Assembly (NCBI GenBank): GCA_017521425.1
Contig: JAFXCQ010000019.1
Span: 1 to 64,000 of the forward strand
Reading direction: 5' to 3'
DNA: 64,000 nt
Source: Clostridia bacterium
Lineage (GTDB): Bacteria; Bacillota; Clostridia; Oscillospirales; Acutalibacteraceae
The notes under the pieces are model-generated. The model was not told the DNA's origin. It saw nothing but the letters and a program-made list of their open reading frames with translations, and did not search any database. Position numbers and translations under genes: made by a program. This document shows, in pieces, positions 17,961 to 29,776 of the stretch (position 1 is the stretch's first letter; the number at the start of each line of letters is the position of its first letter).

Positions 17961-17965
17961 AAAAT
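17937..17965 (+). promoter_or_regulatory. Promoter of the BspA-dockerin gene
   Basis: TTGACA (17937-17942) and TAAAAT (17960-17965) have 17-bp spacing. The spacer is occupied by the third operator copy, so repressor binding should exclude RNA polymerase. Confidence 0.82.
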
Positions 17966-18001
17966 ACATATGTAATAAATATTTTTCAGGGGATGTTAAA
18001 T

Positions 18002-21000
18002 ATGAAAAAATTTTTAAGTTTGTTTTTAGCATTTGTTTTTGTTGTTGGTATATGCATATCTGCACCGTTCAAAATAAATGCAAATGCGGCGAGTATCAGT
18101 GATTTGACGTTTGCTCTTAATAGTACGAAAACAGCATATAGTGTTTCAAAGTGTTCGTCAGCTGCTTCGGGGGAACTTGAAATTCCAAGCGAACATAATG
18201 GTTTACCGGTAACCAGAATAGAATCATATGCTTTTCAAAATTGTACTTCATTGACTGAGGTTGTTATTCCGGATAGCGTGACTTCGATTGGTGCTTATGC
18301 TTTTTCATCGTGTACAGGTTTACAAGAGGTTGTTATTCCGGATTCTGTAACAATCCTTGGTACTTATGTTTTTAATAAATGTTCAAAACTTACAACGGTT
18401 AAACTCAGCGAAAACCTTAAATCTATACCGATTTCTGCTTTTTACGAATGTTCAGCTTTAAGGTCAATTACTGTTCCGGATAGTGTAACAGAAATTTGTG
18501 ATAGTGCTTTTTATAAATGTACCTCTTTAAAAAGTGTGAAGTTTTGCAGTGGGTTGAAATCAATTGGAAAAGAATCATTTTATGGTTGTACAGCATTAGC
18601 TTCTGTTTCTATTCCGGACAGCGTAGAAACAATTGGTGAAAGTGCTTTTTATAATTGCGTTGATTTATGGGTTTTGAAATTAGGTGCCAATGTTAAAACA
18701 ATAGAAACTTCTGCTTTTCAGGGATGTTCCACATTAGAAAATATAATAGTTTCTGATAGTATTGACAGTATAGGTCGGTACGCTTTTAGTAATACAGCTT
18801 ACGTTTATGAAAGTTCAAATTGGGAAAACGGTGCTTTATATATTGGTTCGTGCTTGTATTCAGTTAAACCAGGTACCGAAGGAGAATTTACTATTAAAGA
18901 GGGAACTACAATTGTTAGTGATTATGCATTTACAGGTTGTACTAAAATTACTTCTGTTAAAATTCCCGATTCTTTAAAGAACATAGGTGCCTATGCATTT
19001 AATGGTTGTTCAGCATTGCCAACAATTACTCTCCCTGAAAATGTTGTCAGTATTGGTGAGTATGTTTTTAATAAATGTACTGCATTAAAAAATGCTTCAA
19101 TCGGTGGTGTTCAAAAAATCCCACAGTATGCATTTAGCGATTGTTCAACATTAACTCAGGTAGTTATTAATGATGGTGTTGAAGTAATTGATAGTAATTC
19201 TTTTTCAGGTTGTACTGCAATTTCATTTTTTAAAATTGCAGACTCGGTAACTTCTATTGCTAGAGATGTATTTGCTAAGACTGCTTATTATGCTGATACA
19301 ACAAAATGGGAAAATGATGTTCTTTATATAGGTAATCATCTTATAAAAGCGAAGGAAACAGTAAGTGGTACCTATACAATAAAAGATGGAACTGTAAGTA
19401 TTGCAGATTCGGCATTTTTAGGTTGTGTAAGTTTAACAACAATTAAATTTCCTTCAACTTTAGTTTCGATTGGTACATCTGCTTTTTCTGGTTGTAAAGC
19501 AATAAAATCACTTACAATACCGGATAGCGTAAAAACAATTGGTGAAAGTGCATTCTTTGAGTGTGCCGCTATAAAATCAATAAATTGGGGTGCGGGTGTT
19601 GAAAAGGTTGGTACTGCTGCGTTTGAAAAATGTACGACTCTTTCTGCGGTGCAAATTACAGACCTTGCAAAATGGTGTGAAATAAGTTTTGGTAGTGATA
19701 TGGCTAATCCATTATATTATGCAACAAACCTCTATGTTGATTGGGAGATAGTTACTGCTTTAGAAGTGCCTGAAATGGTTACTCAAATTAACAATTTTGC
19801 TTTTTATAATTGTGACACACTTATAACAGTAAAAGTTCCTGAATCGGTAAAATATATTGGTAAGTCTGCGTTTAATAGTTGCAGTTTGTTGGAGTCGGTA
19901 GAAATTTCAGATAGTACGGAGAAAATAGGAACGTACATTTTCTATGATTGTCCGATGTTAAAAACAGTAACGCTTTCAGAAAAAATAACAAATATTCCTG
20001 AGTATATGTTTTATAATTGTACTTCTTTAGAAAATATTACAATACCTGAAAATGTAACAGAAATCAATAAATATGCATTTTATGGTTGTTCAAAACTTTC
20101 TTCAATCAATATTCCAGTGGAAGTGAAAAGTATTGGTGACTCTGCTTTTTCTGGATGTGAAAATTTGAATGGGGTTTATATCACTGATATTTCAAAATGG
20201 TGTCAGATAAGTTTTTATAATGTGAGTACTCAGGCTTTAAGTTCAGCTACATATTATTATATTTCCAATCCACTTTATTACGCTAAAAAGTTATATCTTA
20301 ATGGTGAATTGCTTACTGATTTGGTAGTTCCTGAAGATGTTAATTATATTTGTAAATATGCTTTTTATAATTGTCATTCAATAAAAAGTATAACTATACC
20401 GGAAAATATTAAAACAATTGGTGATTATGCATTTTATAACTGTTGTTTAGTGGGAAATATAACTTTATCTGAAGGTGTGAAAGTTATTGAGCGAAACGCC
20501 TTTTATAGTTGTGATGGTGTTATTGAATTAGTAGTCCCCGATTCTGTATTTTTTATGGGAGAAGAAGCCTTTTCTAATATGAATAATTTGAGGGAAATTA
20601 CAATAGGGGAAGGGATTACAACTATACAAGAAACAACATTTTATAATTGTGTGGCATTGCAATCAGTATCATTAAGTAGCAATCTGACACTAGTGGGAAA
20701 CTCTGCATTTAGTTGGTGTAGAAATATAAAATATGTATTTTTCAACGGAAGTAGAGAAGTTTGGAACAATGTAGTTTTCTATTCTAACAACTCATCATTA
20801 ACTTCAGCAAAAATTCATTATAACGCAACTGACCATGGTCACGAAATATATACAGTTAAACCTTTTGCCGGAACAGACGGAGTGATTACAGATGCTTGTC
20901 CTGTTTGTGATTACAAGTTCAGCGAAACAACTTTAAAATATGTTGATGATTATGTTATAGGAATAGGTGAATCCGGTGTAACTATAGATGATACTAAAAA

Positions 21001-21352
21001 TTATCTTGTAGTTGATACTTCTGCGAGTACAGATTTAACTGATGTTCTTATGGAAATGGATGGTTATACTATAAGTACAACTGCAAATTCAGAAGCAGGT
21101 TTTTATGGTACAAACTCAAAGGTTTCTGTAAGTGATGCAAATGATGCAGTTGTAAAAGAGTATACATTGGTAGTTAAAGGCGATGTCAACGGTGACAGTG
21201 TGTGCGATGTTCTTGATTGTATGCTCATAGAACTTGCACGAAACAACCATACAACACTTGCTGGTGCATATCTTTTAGCAGGGGACCTTGCAGAAAACGG
21301 TCAGATTACTGAAGATGACTTTAACGCAGTAGTTAATAAAGCAGTTGCTTAG
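18002..21352 (+). CDS. Secreted BspA-type leucine-rich repeat protein with dockerin-like C-terminus
   Basis: A 1116-residue exported protein. Residues 1-33 form a signal peptide (KKFLSLFLAFVFVVG, then ANAAS). Residues 40-960 are mostly LRR_5 (BspA) repeats of about 23 residues with the pattern AFxxCxxLxxIxIPdSVxxIGxx, broken by short inserts. The last 60 residues look like a type I dockerin with two calcium-loop-like segments (GDVNGDSVCDVLD and AGDLAENGQITEDD). BspA-type proteins mediate binding to host or microbial surfaces; a dockerin would dock the protein onto a cohesin scaffold. ATG 18002 is chosen because AGGGG is 9 nt upstream; the ATG at 17993 abuts it. Expression is probably controlled by the divergent XRE repressor. 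Confidence 0.9.
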   Translation: MKKFLSLFLAFVFVVGICISAPFKINANAASISDLTFALNSTKTAYSVSKCSSAASGELEIPSEHNGLPVTRIESYAFQNCTSLTEVVIPDSVTSIGAYAFSSCTGLQEVVIPDSVTILGTYVFNKCSKLTTVKLSENLKSIPISAFYECSALRSITVPDSVTEICDSAFYKCTSLKSVKFCSGLKSIGKESFYGCTALASVSIPDSVETIGESAFYNCVDLWVLKLGANVKTIETSAFQGCSTLENIIVSDSIDSIGRYAFSNTAYVYESSNWENGALYIGSCLYSVKPGTEGEFTIKEGTTIVSDYAFTGCTKITSVKIPDSLKNIGAYAFNGCSALPTITLPENVVSIGEYVFNKCTALKNASIGGVQKIPQYAFSDCSTLTQVVINDGVEVIDSNSFSGCTAISFFKIADSVTSIARDVFAKTAYYADTTKWENDVLYIGNHLIKAKETVSGTYTIKDGTVSIADSAFLGCVSLTTIKFPSTLVSIGTSAFSGCKAIKSLTIPDSVKTIGESAFFECAAIKSINWGAGVEKVGTAAFEKCTTLSAVQITDLAKWCEISFGSDMANPLYYATNLYVDWEIVTALEVPEMVTQINNFAFYNCDTLITVKVPESVKYIGKSAFNSCSLLESVEISDSTEKIGTYIFYDCPMLKTVTLSEKITNIPEYMFYNCTSLENITIPENVTEINKYAFYGCSKLSSINIPVEVKSIGDSAFSGCENLNGVYITDISKWCQISFYNVSTQALSSATYYYISNPLYYAKKLYLNGELLTDLVVPEDVNYICKYAFYNCHSIKSITIPENIKTIGDYAFYNCCLVGNITLSEGVKVIERNAFYSCDGVIELVVPDSVFFMGEEAFSNMNNLREITIGEGITTIQETTFYNCVALQSVSLSSNLTLVGNSAFSWCRNIKYVFFNGSREVWNNVVFYSNNSSLTSAKIHYNATDHGHEIYTVKPFAGTDGVITDACPVCDYKFSETTLKYVDDYVIGIGESGVTIDDTKNYLVVDTSASTDLTDVLMEMDGYTISTTANSEAGFYGTNSKVSVSDANDAVVKEYTLVVKGDVNGDSVCDVLDCMLIELARNNHTTLAGAYLLAGDLAENGQITEDDFNAVVNKAVA

Positions 21353-21366
21353 GGGCAGTTTAGTTC

Positions 21367-21499
21367 CAAGTATGCAAGTTGCAAGTAATAAAAAAGTTCT
21401 ATCATTTAAAGTTTTTTTAACTAAAAATGATAGAACTTTTTGCTTCCTGTTTTCTGTTTCCTGTTTCCTGACCACTGACACACTGACTACTGACCACTA
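21367..21499. repeat. Composite intergenic repeat, copy C
   Basis: A short heptamer array (GCAAGTT/GCAAGTA, 21367-21387) precedes the family hairpin with 16-bp perfect arms (21392-21407 and 21425-21440). A long heptamer array follows (21447-21499), whose unit drifts from CTGTTTC to CTGACCA while the 7-nt register is kept. The hairpin, followed by TTTT, probably terminates the BspA gene. Confidence 0.8.
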
Positions 21500-21532
21500 A
21501 AAATAAAAAATCCACGATTTTTTATTTTTCTC

Positions 21533-21561
21533 TTGACATCTTGAAAACGTTGTACTATAAT
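21533..21561 (+). promoter_or_regulatory. Promoter of rpoB-rpoC
   Basis: TTGACA (21533-21538) and TATAAT (21556-21561) are perfect consensus boxes with the optimal 17-bp spacing. The operon is therefore transcribed independently of rplJ-rplL, which are not upstream here. Confidence 0.9.
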
Positions 21562-21750
21562 CATATAATCGACAATAATGGAATAGTATCGGTAACTATA
21601 TTTTTCTATTCTTTAATTGTGCAGAAGTAACAATTTATGCGTTTCAATTTTTACGCGTAAAATTTTACCAGTTGAAATTTGTTAAATATTTCTTTTTTCA
21701 GCTTTAAACAGTGAAAAAAGAGTTAATTATAGGAACGGAGTGATAAACTT
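21562..21750 (+). other. Long rpoB leader with hairpins
   Basis: About 180 nt of leader separate the promoter from the rpoB start. It contains GAATAG/CTATTC (21581-21611), the palindrome TTTTACGCGTAAAA (21649-21662) and CTTTTTTCA/TGAAAAAAG (21692-21720). None ends in a T run. A regulatory role is possible but not shown. Confidence 0.45.
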
Positions 21751-24700
21751 ATGGCGAATGTGAAACCCGTAAAACTTGGTAAGAATACCCGTATGAGTTT
21801 TGCTGAAATCAATGAAGTTATGGAAATGCCAAATCTTATTGAAGTTCAGAAAAATTCTTATAAGTGGTTTCTTGACACAGGTCTTAAAGAGGTTTTCCGT
21901 GATATTGATGAAATCACGGACTATACAGGTAATCTTATATTAAGCTTTGTAGATTACCGTATGGACGAAAAGCCGAAGTACAGTGTGACTGAATGTAAGG
22001 AAAGAGACGCAACTTATGCGGCTCCTTTAAGAGTTACAGTCAGACTTTACAACAAGGAAACAGGCGAGATTAAGGATAACGAGGTTTATATGGGTGACTT
22101 CCCTATTATGACCGACAGTGGTACTTTTGTTATCAATGGTGCAGAACGCGTTATCATTTCACAGCTCGTTCGTTCACCTGGTGTTTACTATGGCAATACA
22201 TTTGACAAGAATGGTAAAAAACTTTTCACAACTACTGTTATTCCTAACAGAGGTGCGTGGCTTGAGTACGAAACAGACCAGAACGATGTATTCAATGTAA
22301 GAATTGACAAGAACAGAAAACTTCCTATTACAACTTTTATCAGAGCATTAGGTTTAAGCTCTAATGCTGAAATTCGTGAATTCTTCGGTGATGACGACAG
22401 AATCGAAGCAACTCTCGAAAAAGATACAACACAGAACACAGAGGAAGCTTTACTTGAAGTTTACAAAAAACTTCGTCCTGGCGAACCACCAACACTCGAA
22501 ACTGCACAAGCACATCTTGACGGTCTTTTCTTTGACCCACACAGATATGATATTTCAAGAGTTGGTCGTTATAAATACAATAAGAAGCTTGCTATTGCTG
22601 AAAGAATAGCAGGTGGAATTCTTGCTGCTCCTGTTTTTGACCCAATGACAGGCGAACTCCTTTTAGATGAGGGCGAAAAAGTATCTAAGGAAATGGCAGA
22701 CAAAATCGACAGAGCAGGTGTAAAAGAGGTACTCCTTACTGTTGAAGAAAAAGTAGTTAAAGTTATTTCTAATGGTATGGTTGACCCAATGGATTTCGTA
22801 AAGGGCTTCACAGCAGAGCAACTTGAAGAAATTGCTATTAACGAAAAAGTATGCTTCAGCGTACTCTCAGACCTTATAAATCAGTATGGCGACAGCGGTG
22901 AAGAGCTCTATGAAAAAATGAGAGAAAACTGCGATGCTCTTATTCCAAAAACTATCACAATTGATGATATTTTTGCTACTATCAACTATCTTAACTGCCT
23001 TGGTAATGAGCTCGGCACAACAGATGATATTGACCACCTTGGTAACCGTCGTATCCGTTCTGTTGGTGAACTTCTTCAGAACCAGTTCAGAATTGGTTTC
23101 ACAAGAATGGAAAGAGTTATTCGTGAAAGAATGACACTTCAGGCTCAGGAACCAGACAAGGCAACTCCTTCCGCACTTATAAATATCAGACCAGTTATTG
23201 CTGCAATTAAAGAGTTCTTTGGTTCATCTCCACTTTCACAATTTATGGACCAGACAAACCCACTTGCAGAGCTTACTCATAAGAGAAGACTTTCAGCTCT
23301 CGGTCCTGGTGGTCTTTCACGTGACCGTGCAGGTTTCGAAGTTCGTGACGTTCACTACAGCCACTATGGTCGTATGTGTCCTATCGAAACTCCTGAAGGT
23401 CCTAACATCGGTCTTATTTCATATCTTGCAACATTCGCAAGAATAAATAAATACGGATTTATTGAAGCTCCATTCCGTAAAATCGACAAGAAAACCGGTA
23501 AGGTTCTTGACGAAGTTGAATATATGACAGCTGACGTAGAAGATAACTACTGCGTTGCACAGGCTAACGAACCACTTTCTGAAGATGGTCACTTCATCAA
23601 TGACCGTGTAACAGTTCGTTATCGTGACGAGTTCAGAGAAGTTGCTCCTACTGTCGCTGATTATATGGACGTTTCTCCAAAAATGGTATTCTCAGTTGCT
23701 ACTTCAATGATTCCATTCCTTGAGAATGACGACGCCAACCGTGCACTTATGGGTTCAAACATGCAGCGTCAGGCAGTTCCGCTTCTCAAAACAGAATCTC
23801 CTATTGTTGGTACTGGTATGGAATACAAAGCTGCTGTTGACAGTGGTGTTGTTGTTCTTGCTAAACGTGCAGGTACAGTTACTGCAGTAAGTGCTAAAAC
23901 AGTTGAAGTTACAACAGATAATGGTGAAGTTGATACTTACGACCTTATTAAATTCATGCGTTCAAACCAAGGTACCTGCGTAAACCAACGACCAGTTGTT
24001 GAAATTGGTGAAAAGGTAGAAGAAGGTACAGTTATCGCAGATGGTCCTGCAACTTCACAAGGTGAAATTTCTCTTGGTAAAAATGCCCTTGTCGGATTTA
24101 TGACATGGGAAGGTTACAACTACGAAGATGCCGTTCTTCTTAATGAAAGAGTTGTTCGTGAAGATATTTACACATCAATTCACATTGAAGAGCACGAAGT
24201 AGAAGCAAGAGATACAAAACTCGGACCTGAAGAAATCACAAGAGATATTCCAAACGTTGGTGAAGATGCTTTAGCAAACCTTGACGAAGACGGTATTATC
24301 CGCGTTGGTGCTGAAGTTCACTCTGGCGATATCCTTGTTGGTAAGGTTACACCTAAGGGTGAAACAGAGCTTACTCCTGAAGAAAGACTTTTGAGAGCTA
24401 TCTTCGGTGAAAAAGCAAGAGAGGTTCGTGACTCTTCTCTCCGCGTTCCACACGGTGAATATGGTGTTGTTGTTCAGGTTGAAGTATTCACAAGACAAAA
24501 TAGTGACGAGCTTAACCCTGGTGTTAATAAGGTTGTTCGTTGTTATATAGCTCAGAAACGTAAAATCAGTGTTGGTGACAAGATGGCTGGTCGTCACGGT
24601 AACAAGGGTGTTGTTTCTCGTATTCTTCCACAAGAAGATATGCCATTCTTACCAGACGGTACTCCACTTGATATCGTTCTTAACCCACTCGGTGTTCCTT

Positions 24701-25497
24701 CTCGTATGAACATCGGTCAGGTTCTTGAAGTTCACTTAGGTTATGCTGCACGTGCACTCGGATTTAAGGTTATGACACCTGTATTCGACGGTGCTCACGA
24801 AAATGATATTCGTGATTTACTTTCTGAAGCAAATCTTTCAACAGATGGTAAAACATGGCTTACAGATGGTAGAACTGGTCGTCAGTTCGACAATCCTGTT
24901 ACTGTAGGTGTTATGTACTACCTTAAGCTCCACCACCTTGTTGACGATAAAATCCATGCTCGTTCAACAGGTCCTTACTCACTCGTTACACAACAACCAC
25001 TCGGCGGTAAAGCTCAGTTTGGTGGTCAGCGTTTCGGTGAAATGGAGGTTTGGGCACTCGAGGCTTATGGTGCTGCATATACTCTTCAGGAAATTCTTAC
25101 AGTTAAGTCAGACGACGTTGTTGGTCGTGTTAAGACTTACGAATCAATCGTTAAAGGTCTCAATGTTCCGAAATCAGGTGTTCCTGAGTCATTCAAGGTT
25201 CTTATTAAAGAACTTCAGTCACTCGGTCTTGATATTCGTGTTCTTGACAAAGACAATAACGAAATTGATTTAAAACAGAACTTTGATGATGAAATCAATC
25301 TTCCAAATGTTGACGATGAAGCATTCAGCAATGTTAACGATGCAGAAGGCGCAGAAGGCTATGGCATCAAAGACAGTGATGGTGAAGACTACATTCCAGA
25401 ATCTGATTTTGAAGATGATGACTTTGCTATGGATGACGATTTCGGATACGAAGATGACGGTGATGACTTCGGTTACGCCGATGATATGGACGAATAA
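21751..25497 (+). CDS. rpoB: RNA polymerase beta subunit
   Basis: A 1248-residue subunit forming, with beta', the active site of RNA polymerase. The rifampicin-binding segment [30 protein letters not shown] is present (about residues 490-520). It keeps the Asp, His and Ser that are commonly mutated in resistant strains, so the protein looks rifampicin-sensitive. The conserved [13 protein letters not shown] block and a normal C-terminal core follow. The last 60 residues form a highly acidic Asp/Glu tail, an addition seen in several Firmicutes. GGAG precedes the ATG. rpoC begins 45 nt downstream and is co-transcribed. Confidence 0.98.
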   Translation: MANVKPVKLGKNTRMSFAEINEVMEMPNLIEVQKNSYKWFLDTGLKEVFRDIDEITDYTGNLILSFVDYRMDEKPKYSVTECKERDATYAAPLRVTVRLYNKETGEIKDNEVYMGDFPIMTDSGTFVINGAERVIISQLVRSPGVYYGNTFDKNGKKLFTTTVIPNRGAWLEYETDQNDVFNVRIDKNRKLPITTFIRALGLSSNAEIREFFGDDDRIEATLEKDTTQNTEEALLEVYKKLRPGEPPTLETAQAHLDGLFFDPHRYDISRVGRYKYNKKLAIAERIAGGILAAPVFDPMTGELLLDEGEKVSKEMADKIDRAGVKEVLLTVEEKVVKVISNGMVDPMDFVKGFTAEQLEEIAINEKVCFSVLSDLINQYGDSGEELYEKMRENCDALIPKTITIDDIFATINYLNCLGNELGTTDDIDHLGNRRIRSVGELLQNQFRIGFTRMERVIRERMTLQAQEPDKATPSALINIRPVIAAIKEFFGSSPLSQFMDQTNPLAELTHKRRLSALGPGGLSRDRAGFEVRDVHYSHYGRMCPIETPEGPNIGLISYLATFARINKYGFIEAPFRKIDKKTGKVLDEVEYMTADVEDNYCVAQANEPLSEDGHFINDRVTVRYRDEFREVAPTVADYMDVSPKMVFSVATSMIPFLENDDANRALMGSNMQRQAVPLLKTESPIVGTGMEYKAAVDSGVVVLAKRAGTVTAVSAKTVEVTTDNGEVDTYDLIKFMRSNQGTCVNQRPVVEIGEKVEEGTVIADGPATSQGEISLGKNALVGFMTWEGYNYEDAVLLNERVVREDIYTSIHIEEHEVEARDTKLGPEEITRDIPNVGEDALANLDEDGIIRVGAEVHSGDILVGKVTPKGETELTPEERLLRAIFGEKAREVRDSSLRVPHGEYGVVVQVEVFTRQNSDELNPGVNKVVRCYIAQKRKISVGDKMAGRHGNKGVVSRILPQEDMPFLPDGTPLDIVLNPLGVPSRMNIGQVLEVHLGYAARALGFKVMTPVFDGAHENDIRDLLSEANLSTDGKTWLTDGRTGRQFDNPVTVGVMYYLKLHHLVDDKIHARSTGPYSLVTQQPLGGKAQFGGQRFGEMEVWALEAYGAAYTLQEILTVKSDDVVGRVKTYESIVKGLNVPKSGVPESFKVLIKELQSLGLDIRVLDKDNNEIDLKQNFDDEINLPNVDDEAFSNVNDAEGAEGYGIKDSDGEDYIPESDFEDDDFAMDDDFGYEDDGDDFGYADDMDE

Positions 25498-25542
25498 TTT
25501 AGATTTTATTATTAAATAATAAGGAAGAAGGGTAATTCATAT

Positions 25543-28500
25543 ATGGCATACGCTTCAAAAGTTGAAACAGTTGAAGAGAATAACATAGATTTTGAATCAA
25601 TAAAAATCGGTCTTGCTTCACCTGACCAGATCAGAGAATGGTCATATGGTGAAGTTAAGAAGCCCGAAACAATAAACTACCGTACCCTTAAACCGGAAAG
25701 AGATGGTCTTTTCTGTGAGAAAATTTTCGGACCTACCAAGGACTGGGAATGTCACTGCGGAAAGTACAAAAGAATCCGTTATAAAGGTAAGGTTTGTGAA
25801 CGCTGCGGCGTTGAAATCACAAAAAATAAGGTAAGACGTGAAAGAATGGGTCACATCGAGCTTGCTGCTCCTGTTTCTCATATCTGGTATTTCAAGGGTA
25901 CACCATCAAGAATGGGTCTTATGCTTGATATATCTCACCGCGACCTTGAAAAAGTTCTTTATTTCGCAAAATATATCGTTATTGAACCAGGTGATACTCC
26001 ACTTGAAAAATACCAGATATTAAGCGACAAAGAATACGATGATATGGTATTAAGATATGATGCCGATTCATTCAGAGCTGGTATGGGTGCTGAAGCAATT
26101 AAAGAGCTTCTTTCTGAAATTGATGTTGACGCAATGTGCGTAGCATTAAAAAATGAGCTCGAAGATGCTGCTGGTCAGAAGAAAGTCAGACTTCTTAAAA
26201 GACTTGAAGTTGCTGAAGCTTTCCGTTCATCAGGCAACCGTCCTGAATGGATGATTCTTGATGCAATCCCGGTTATTCCACCAGATATCCGTCCTATGGT
26301 TCAGCTTGACGGTGGTAGATTTGCGACATCTGACCTTAATGACCTTTACAGAAGAGTTATTAACAGAAATAACCGTCTTCAAAAGCTTCTCGAGCTTGGT
26401 GCTCCTGAAATTATTATCCGCAACGAAAAGAGAATGTTACAGGAAGCTGTTGACGCTCTTATAGATAATGGCAGACGTGGCAGACCAGTTACTGGTCCTA
26501 ACAACCGTGCTTTAAAATCCCTTTCAGATATGCTCAAAGGTAAGCAAGGTCGTTTCCGTCAGAACCTTTTAGGTAAGCGTGTTGACTATTCTGGTCGTTC
26601 AGTTATCGTTGTTGGTCCTGAACTTAAACTTTATCAATGCGGTCTTCCTAAAGAAATGGCTCTTGAGCTTTTCAAACCATTCGTTATGAAACGTCTTTGG
26701 GAACTCGGTATTGCTAATAACATTAAATCTGCTCGTAAAATGGTAGAAAGAGCTCGTCCAGAGGTTTGGGATGCTCTCGAAATCGTTATCAAAGACCATC
26801 CGGTTATGCTTAACCGTGCTCCAACACTTCACAGACTTGGTATTCAGGCATTTGAACCAATTCTTGTTGAGGGTAGAGCTATTAAACTTCACCCACTCGT
26901 TTGTACAGCCTTCAATGCTGACTTCGACGGTGACCAGATGGCTGTTCACGTACCACTTTCAGCAGAAGCACAGGCAGAAGCTCGTTTCTTAATGCTTGCT
27001 GCTAACAACCTTCTTAAACCATCAGACGGAAAACCTGTTGTTGTTCCTACACAGGATATGATTCTTGGTTCATACTACCTTACACTTGTTAAGGAAGATG
27101 AAAAGGGTAACGGTAAGGTGTTCAGAAATATCGACGAAGCTATTATGGCTTACGATGAAGGCGATTTAGGTCTTCACGCACCTATTAAAATCCGTATGAC
27201 AAAGGTTGTTGATGGTGTTACTCACACTAAGCTTCTTGATACTACTCTCGGTAGAGTTATTTTCAACGAACCAATTCCACAGGATTTAGGCTTTGTTGAC
27301 AGAAGTAATCCAGATAATCTCTTTACTCTTGAAATTGACAGACTCGTTAATAAGAAAGAGTTAGGTAAAATTATTGAACGTTGTATCCGTGTTCACGGTA
27401 CTGCAAAATCTGCAGCAGTTCTTGATGCTGTTAAAGCACAGGGTTATAAGTATTCAACACGAAGCGGTATTACCGTTGCTGTTTGTGATGCTACAATTCC
27501 TGAAAAGAAAGCTCAGTTCCTTGCAGAAACAGAAGCGAAAATTGATGCAATCAATGAAAACTATGAATGCGGTTTCCTTAGTGATCAGGACCGTTCACGT
27601 AGCGTAATCAAAGCTTGGGAAGAATGTACTAAGAACGTTTCTTCAGAGCTTCGTAATGCTATGGACCCATACAACCCAATCTTTATGATGCTTGACTCCG
27701 GTGCTCGTGGTTCTGACTCACAGCTCCGTCAGTTAGCTGGTATGCGTGGTCTTATCGCTAACACAGCAGGTAAAACAATCGAAATTCCAATCAGAGCTAA
27801 CTACCGTGAAGGTCTTAATATTATCGAATACTTCATTTCTTCACGTGGTGCTCGTAAAGGTCTTGCCGATACAGCTCTTCGTACTGCTGACTCTGGTTAT
27901 CTTACAAGACGTCTTGTTGACGTTTCACAGGAATGTATCATCCGTGAAGAAGATTGTCATTGTCAGGACGGTCTCGAGGTTTACGATATTAAAGATGGCA
28001 ACGATGTTATCGAACCATTAGAAGAAAGACTTACAGGCAGATATCTTCTTGAAGATTTCTGTGACGAAAACGGCGTAGTAATTGCAAGTAAAGATGAAAT
28101 GCTTACAGATGCAAAAGCTGCTGAGGTTGCAAAAATCGTTAACTCAAGAGAAAACGAAGAAGATAGAAAAATTAAAATCCGTTCACTTCTCACTTGTGAA
28201 TCAGAACACGGTGTATGTATTAAGTGTTACGGTAGAAACCTTGCAACAGCTGGTCCTGTTACTGTTGGTGAAGCAGTTGGTATTATCGCTGCTCAGTCAA
28301 TCGGTGAACCAGGTACACAGCTTACTATGAGAACATTCCACACCGGTGGTGTTGCTTCATCTGCCGATATTACACAGGGTCTTCCTCGTGTTGAAGAACT
28401 CTTTGAAGGTAGAAAACCAAAAACACTTGCTATGCTCAGTGAAATCTCAGGTGTTGTTTCATTTGAAGAAATCAAAAAGAGTAAGCATGTTGTTGTTACA

Positions 28501-29196
28501 GGCGAAGATGACGTTAAGAAATATCTTATTCCTTACGATGCAAGACTTTGCCCTGAAATCGTCGAAGGTGCACACATCAAGCAAGGTCAACACCTTACAG
28601 AGGGTGCTGTTAACCCACACGATGTTCTTGCAGTTCTCGGCGTAGATGCAGTTCACAATTATCTTATTAAAGAAGTTCAGATGACTTACCGTATGCAGGG
28701 TGTTGATATCAACGACAAGCATATCGAGGTTATCGTTCGTCAGATGATGCGCAAAGTTAAAATTGAAAATCCAGGTTCAACAGATTTACTTGAAGGTACA
28801 TCTGTTGAAAAGAGAGAGCTTAAAGCTGCTAACAGAGCTGCTCAAGCAAGATGTGAAGCAACAGGCGAAGAATTTGTTCCTGCAACATATTCACCAGTTC
28901 TTCTCGGTATTACTAAAGCTTCTCTTGCTACTGAGTCATTCCTTTCAGCAGCATCATTCCAGGAAACAACTAAAGTTCTTACTGATGCCGCAATCCGCGG
29001 TAAGGTTGACCCACTTCTTGGTCTTAAAGAAAACGTTATTATTGGTAAACTTCTTCCATCTGGTACAGGTATGAAGTGCTATGGTGAAGTTGATATAGTT
29101 TCAACAGAGCCTAAAATTTCGGAAGAAATATTACTCGATAGCAACTTTTCAGAGATTATGGAAGCAGTAAGTGCAACAGAAGAACAAGCAGAGTGA
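25543..29196 (+). CDS. rpoC: RNA polymerase beta' subunit
   Basis: A 1217-residue catalytic subunit. The N-terminal zinc ribbon ([20 protein letters not shown]) and the magnesium-binding [14 protein letters not shown] are intact. The second zinc site near the jaw (CHC...[13 protein letters not shown]) and the trigger-loop region ([28 protein letters not shown]) are visible. Length and order are standard for Firmicutes. A ribosome site AAGGAAGAAGGG precedes the ATG. It is followed by a new promoter for the rpsL operon rather than by read-through alone. Confidence 0.98.
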   Translation: MAYASKVETVEENNIDFESIKIGLASPDQIREWSYGEVKKPETINYRTLKPERDGLFCEKIFGPTKDWECHCGKYKRIRYKGKVCERCGVEITKNKVRRERMGHIELAAPVSHIWYFKGTPSRMGLMLDISHRDLEKVLYFAKYIVIEPGDTPLEKYQILSDKEYDDMVLRYDADSFRAGMGAEAIKELLSEIDVDAMCVALKNELEDAAGQKKVRLLKRLEVAEAFRSSGNRPEWMILDAIPVIPPDIRPMVQLDGGRFATSDLNDLYRRVINRNNRLQKLLELGAPEIIIRNEKRMLQEAVDALIDNGRRGRPVTGPNNRALKSLSDMLKGKQGRFRQNLLGKRVDYSGRSVIVVGPELKLYQCGLPKEMALELFKPFVMKRLWELGIANNIKSARKMVERARPEVWDALEIVIKDHPVMLNRAPTLHRLGIQAFEPILVEGRAIKLHPLVCTAFNADFDGDQMAVHVPLSAEAQAEARFLMLAANNLLKPSDGKPVVVPTQDMILGSYYLTLVKEDEKGNGKVFRNIDEAIMAYDEGDLGLHAPIKIRMTKVVDGVTHTKLLDTTLGRVIFNEPIPQDLGFVDRSNPDNLFTLEIDRLVNKKELGKIIERCIRVHGTAKSAAVLDAVKAQGYKYSTRSGITVAVCDATIPEKKAQFLAETEAKIDAINENYECGFLSDQDRSRSVIKAWEECTKNVSSELRNAMDPYNPIFMMLDSGARGSDSQLRQLAGMRGLIANTAGKTIEIPIRANYREGLNIIEYFISSRGARKGLADTALRTADSGYLTRRLVDVSQECIIREEDCHCQDGLEVYDIKDGNDVIEPLEERLTGRYLLEDFCDENGVVIASKDEMLTDAKAAEVAKIVNSRENEEDRKIKIRSLLTCESEHGVCIKCYGRNLATAGPVTVGEAVGIIAAQSIGEPGTQLTMRTFHTGGVASSADITQGLPRVEELFEGRKPKTLAMLSEISGVVSFEEIKKSKHVVVTGEDDVKKYLIPYDARLCPEIVEGAHIKQGQHLTEGAVNPHDVLAVLGVDAVHNYLIKEVQMTYRMQGVDINDKHIEVIVRQMMRKVKIENPGSTDLLEGTSVEKRELKAANRAAQARCEATGEEFVPATYSPVLLGITKASLATESFLSAASFQETTKVLTDAAIRGKVDPLLGLKENVIIGKLLPSGTGMKCYGEVDIVSTEPKISEEILLDSNFSEIMEAVSATEEQAE

Positions 29197-29255
29197 TTAA
29201 AAATCACAAAAACTTGTGCATTTTAACGATTTTTAAAATTACTCTTTGTTAAGTG

Positions 29256-29284
29256 TTGACAAATCGCTTTTAAAATGTTAAATT
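29256..29284 (+). promoter_or_regulatory. Promoter of the rpsL-rpsG-fusA operon
   Basis: TTGACA (29256-29261) and TAAATT (29279-29284) have 17-bp spacing in the rpoC-rpsL gap. Confidence 0.75.
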
Positions 29285-29299
29285 TATTCTTGCGTGTGT

Positions 29300-29320
29300 G
29301 GGGGAAGTGCGTCTTCCCCC
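29300..29320 (+). other. GC-rich hairpin at the 5' end of the rpsL mRNA
   Basis: GGGGGAAG-tgcgt-CTTCCCCC is an 8-bp stem beginning about 15 nt after the -10 box. Its position at the extreme 5' end suggests transcript stabilisation or a regulatory leader; there is no T run, so it is not a terminator. Confidence 0.65.
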
Positions 29321-29353
29321 TGCATATACATTATATTTTCGGAGGTGAAATAC

Positions 29354-29776
29354 TTGCCAACTTTTAATCAGCTCGTACGTAACGGAAGAGAGACTCTTGA
29401 AAAGAAATCAAAGGCTCCGGCACTTGGTAAAGGTCTTAACTCAAAGAAAAACGTTCTTACAAACAATAACTCTCCACAAAAGAGAGGTGTTTGTACAGTA
29501 GTTAAAACTGATACACCTAAGAAGCCTAACTCAGCGCTTCGTAAACTTGCCAGAGTTCGTCTCACAAATGGTATTGAAGTTTCTGCTTACATTCCAGGCG
29601 TGGGTCATAACTTACAAGAGCACAGTGTGGTTCTTATCCGTGGTGGTCGTGTTAAAGACCTTCCTGGTGTTCGTTACCACATTATTAGAGGTACCCTTGA
29701 TGCTCAAGGTGTTGCCAACAGGATGCAATCTCGTTCTAAATACGGTGCAAAGCGTCCAAAACAAGCAGCAAAATAA
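29354..29776 (+). CDS. rpsL: 30S ribosomal protein S12
   Basis: A 140-residue protein of the decoding centre. The start is TTG at 29354, 8 nt after a strong GGAGG, giving the expected N-terminus (M)[11 protein letters not shown]; the frame upstream reads through the leader hairpin and is not coding. The [11 protein letters not shown] and [11 protein letters not shown] segments are wild type at the Lys positions where streptomycin-resistance changes occur, and DLPGV contains the Asp that RimO methylthiolates in some bacteria. It is the first gene of the rpsL-rpsG-fusA-tuf cluster. Confidence 0.97.
   Translation: MPTFNQLVRNGRETLEKKSKAPALGKGLNSKKNVLTNNNSPQKRGVCTVVKTDTPKKPNSALRKLARVRLTNGIEVSAYIPGVGHNLQEHSVVLIRGGRVKDLPGVRYHIIRGTLDAQGVANRMQSRSKYGAKRPKQAAK

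Noticed and set aside
24271-24633. 120-aa minus-strand frame inside rpoB, and similar frames inside rpoC and fusA
   Set aside because: They overlap strongly conserved genes on the opposite strand, have low-complexity composition and no ribosome site; shadows of biased codon use.
29294-29353. Longer start for rpsL
   Set aside because: The extra 20 codons pass through the leader hairpin and the ribosome site; the S12 N-terminus begins at TTG 29354.
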